NCBI GenBank assembly: GCA_900768675.1
Contig: CAAGDT010000195.1
Span: forward strand, 1-16,696
Reading direction: 5' to 3'
DNA length: 16,696 nt
Source of the DNA: Oscillospiraceae bacterium
Lineage (GTDB): Bacteria > Bacillota > Clostridia > Oscillospirales > Ruminococcaceae
Shown here in pieces: positions 14,898 through 16,696 of the stretch (position 1 is its first letter; every line of letters begins with the position of its first letter). Both the position numbers and the translations under genes were made by a program. The notes under the pieces were generated by a model. It had not been told where the DNA came from. It made no database searches and saw nothing but the letters and a program-made list of their open reading frames with translations.

Positions 14898-15773
14898 TCA
14901 ATTTACCGAAGGAAATTTTTTCAGAAGCTCCGCAGAGCTTTCCTGTATAGAAATAACCGTACCGAAATTGTCCTCTTCCCTGCTGAAATTCTTTGGTGCA
15001 AGCTTTTCCAGCAGCCCCGCAAGCTCAGCTATCTCACCCACAAGCTCGCCGCTTATCTCACCTTCTACATAGCGTTCCAGCCGACCCTGGGTATATTTTC
15101 CCTCACGAATACCAAGAAAACTCAGCGCAAGAGCCTTGTCATAGCTTCCCACAGCACACAAAAGCCCGTAAAAGTCTGCAAGAAGCTCGTCCCATACCGG
15201 TCTTATATTTCCGGGAAAGAAATGCCTGCACACAAAATGAGTAAGCTCGTGATATTTGCGAATTTCAAGGGAGATTTTCCGCCATTCTTCCTCACCGTAA
15301 GGCGCATTTTCGCAGCCTATATTGCTGTAAAAGCCGTCGGACAGCAGAATTATCGAGGTCTTGTAATTGTCTTTGTTTGCAGTAAAGCGCCTGAACTCAT
15401 CATCCGTGTCCCTGCCGCCCTTTTTCTCGTATTCCGCCATGTGCGCGTGAATTTTCGACCAGTCGTTAATGCCGCCTATGTATGCTGCGCCCACCGACCT
15501 TAAAACCGTGACAGGCTCGCATTTATCCGCCATTATCTGATAGAAGCACTCAAAATCCTCTCTGTTTTTCAGAAAAATCACTTCGACCTTTCCGGCAGGG
15601 GTTTCTTCTATGGTGAGGCTGTCCTCGCCGGAACATATAAAATGGGACAGGCTGCCTGAATACTGCTCACCTCTGCGTACAATACTGCGGTACAGCTCGC
15701 TTTCCGATACGCCTTTTTCCGGCTTTATGTAAAGCTGTGGAAAACGCTTTGCAAGCTCACCGATAACAGCCAT
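14898..15773 (-). CDS. Unknown protein with HExxH metalloprotease-like motif
   Basis: The product is 291 residues, soluble, without a signal peptide. Residues 175-179 read HELTH (HExxH zinc motif), and 17 residues after the second His comes E196 in DELLADFYG, an ExxxD arrangement (196-200) like the third-ligand motif of gluzincin metalloproteases. Conserved-looking stretches such as VGAAYIGGINDWSKIH precede it. I do not recognise a named family. It follows the ABC exporter gene by 15 bases in the same operon, with AAAGG in the gap. The exporter type handles ribosomally made peptides, so this protein could be a leader or immunity protease, but it might be only a structural relative. Activity is inferred from motif spacing alone. 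Confidence 0.8.
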   Translation of the reverse strand: MAVIGELAKRFPQLYIKPEKGVSESELYRSIVRRGEQYSGSLSHFICSGEDSLTIEETPAGKVEVIFLKNREDFECFYQIMADKCEPVTVLRSVGAAYIGGINDWSKIHAHMAEYEKKGGRDTDDEFRRFTANKDNYKTSIILLSDGFYSNIGCENAPYGEEEWRKISLEIRKYHELTHFVCRHFFPGNIRPVWDELLADFYGLLCAVGSYDKALALSFLGIREGKYTQGRLERYVEGEISGELVGEIAELAGLLEKLAPKNFSREEDNFGTVISIQESSAELLKKFPSVN

Positions 15774-15788
15774 TTTTCACACGACCTT

Positions 15789-16694
15789 TCATACATCCAC
15801 CCTCTGCCGCTCCACCAGCTCAGCGAAAAATCCGCCCTGCTCAATAAGCTCCTCATAAGTTCCGTCCTCAACGATTTTTCCGCCCTCAAGCACAATAATC
15901 CTGTCGCAGTGACGTATCGTAGAGAGCCTGTGCGCGATTACTATTCGTGTGCATTTCAGCAAATCAAGAGATTCGGAGATTTTCTTCTGAGTAATGTTGT
16001 CGAGCGCCGAGGTTGCTTCGTCCAGTATCAGTATTTTCGGCTTCGGAGCAACAGCTCTCGCTATCATAAGCCTCTGCTTCTGACCGCCGGAAATACCGCC
16101 CGAGCCCTCGCAAATCATAGTCTGCATACCCATAGGCATTTCCCGTATGTCGTCGGCAATTCCTGCAAGCTCCGCCGCTTCCCAGGCTTCGTCGAGAGTA
16201 AGTTCGGGGGCGGAAATGCTGATATTTTCAAAGATACTGCCTTGCAGTAGCTTGCCGTTCTGCATTACCGTTCCGATATTATGCCGCAAAGACTTAGGGT
16301 CGAGGGACTGCATATCCCGTCCGTCATAGTAGATTGCGCCCTTCTGGGGTTTCTCAAAGCCGAGGAGCAGCCGCACAAGAGTTGACTTTCCGCAGCCCGT
16401 TTTTCCAACGATTGCAACATACTGACCCGATCTGATTTTTATGGTAAGGTCGTCGATTACGTTTGGCATACTGTCGTTGTATCGGAAAGAAACGTTGTTG
16501 AGCTCAACCGTCCCCGAAAGCCGTTCAACCATCTGCTTATCCTCGGAAATTTCGGGAACTGCATCTAAAATCGGCTTCGCCATATCAAGAACGGGGCGTA
16601 TCTGCGCCGCATTCAGCGCCATTCCCGTAAGTGACATAAACGCTCCCAAAACCATACCGTAAGCCGCCGTAAAAGCGTAATAATCCGCCACCGA
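15789..16694 (-). CDS. NHLM-type ABC exporter, C-terminal part (cut by window edge)
   Basis: About 302 residues are visible and the frame runs off the window. The GTG at 16691 is an internal Val codon, not a start. The visible part begins at the end of the transmembrane domain (DYYAFTAAYGMVLGAF) and continues into a complete ATPase domain. From the visible Val, Walker A is GKTGCGKST at 96-104, the signature ISGGQKQR at 200-207, Walker B ILILDEATSALD at 220-231 and the H-loop IAHRLS at 252-257. The sequence strongly resembles the second ABC protein of NHLM-type (nitrile hydratase-like or Nif11-type leader) peptide export systems, including the PVLDMAKPIL...VPEISE linker. It should pump modified peptides or their leaders across the membrane. 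The rest of the cluster would lie to the right. Confidence 0.88.
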   Translation of the reverse strand, partial: SVADYYAFTAAYGMVLGAFMSLTGMALNAAQIRPVLDMAKPILDAVPEISEDKQMVERLSGTVELNNVSFRYNDSMPNVIDDLTIKIRSGQYVAIVGKTGCGKSTLVRLLLGFEKPQKGAIYYDGRDMQSLDPKSLRHNIGTVMQNGKLLQGSIFENISISAPELTLDEAWEAAELAGIADDIREMPMGMQTMICEGSGGISGGQKQRLMIARAVAPKPKILILDEATSALDNITQKKISESLDLLKCTRIVIAHRLSTIRHCDRIIVLEGGKIVEDGTYEELIEQGGFFAELVERQRVDV

Positions 16695-16696
16695 AA

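Noticed and set aside
1..16696. CRISPR arrays, tRNA and rRNA genes
   Set aside because: No regularly spaced repeats, cloverleaf-like segments with CCA ends or conserved rRNA stretches were seen on either strand.

Overview
The window looks like chromosomal DNA of a Gram-positive, anaerobic Firmicute of the Clostridia, most likely a gut or rumen Ruminococcus/Oscillospirales-type bacterium. The reasons are strong AGGAGG-type ribosome binding sites, consensus sigma-A promoters, a Bacillus-type sigma-D (motility) promoter, a TmcAL/YlbM gene, a short CstA and an NHLM-type peptide exporter. The genus is inferred and cannot be fixed from the sequence alone.

Left part (1-4620, + strand). The 3' end of an unknown gene and a strong terminator are followed by tmcAL (tRNA-Met cytidine acetate ligase) with its own promoter. 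Next comes a perfect-spacing sigma-A promoter (1642-1670) and an unusually long, highly structured leader of about 300 nt. The leader holds a 5' hairpin, a 113-nt hairpin with a perfect 23-bp base ending in a T-run, and then a cluster of stable stem-loops. Behind it lies a three-gene operon: an unknown 220-residue protein, a ClpP-family serine protease, and a soluble VirD4/TraG-type ATPase with no membrane anchor. No relaxase, mating-pore or integrase gene accompanies them. This leader plus operon is the best candidate for an undescribed system in the window.

Middle part (4620-8160, - strand). A membrane chemoreceptor (MCP) is preceded by a sigma-D promoter, and a CstA-family peptide/pyruvate transporter by a consensus sigma-A promoter. 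They appear to be independent transcription units facing the left operon.

Broken region (8160-9900). This AT-rich stretch contains a short direct repeat flanking a bidirectional terminator, a doubtful 130-codon ORF, and a rearrangement joint near 8957-8962. At the joint, a minus-strand gene that has lost its 5' end abuts the C-terminal remnant of an NRPS-type thioester reductase domain on the plus strand. A long imperfect palindrome lies further right.

Right part (9900-16696, - strand). A translationally coupled pair encodes a 1135-residue secreted multidomain protein and a clostripain-like (C11) cysteine protease lipoprotein; this arrangement suggests a processing protease and its substrate. 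Beyond it is the end of a second operon: the C-terminal part of an NHLM-type ABC exporter (cut by the window edge), followed by an unknown protein with a gluzincin-like HExxH...ExxxD metalloprotease signature. No tRNA, rRNA or CRISPR array was recognised.
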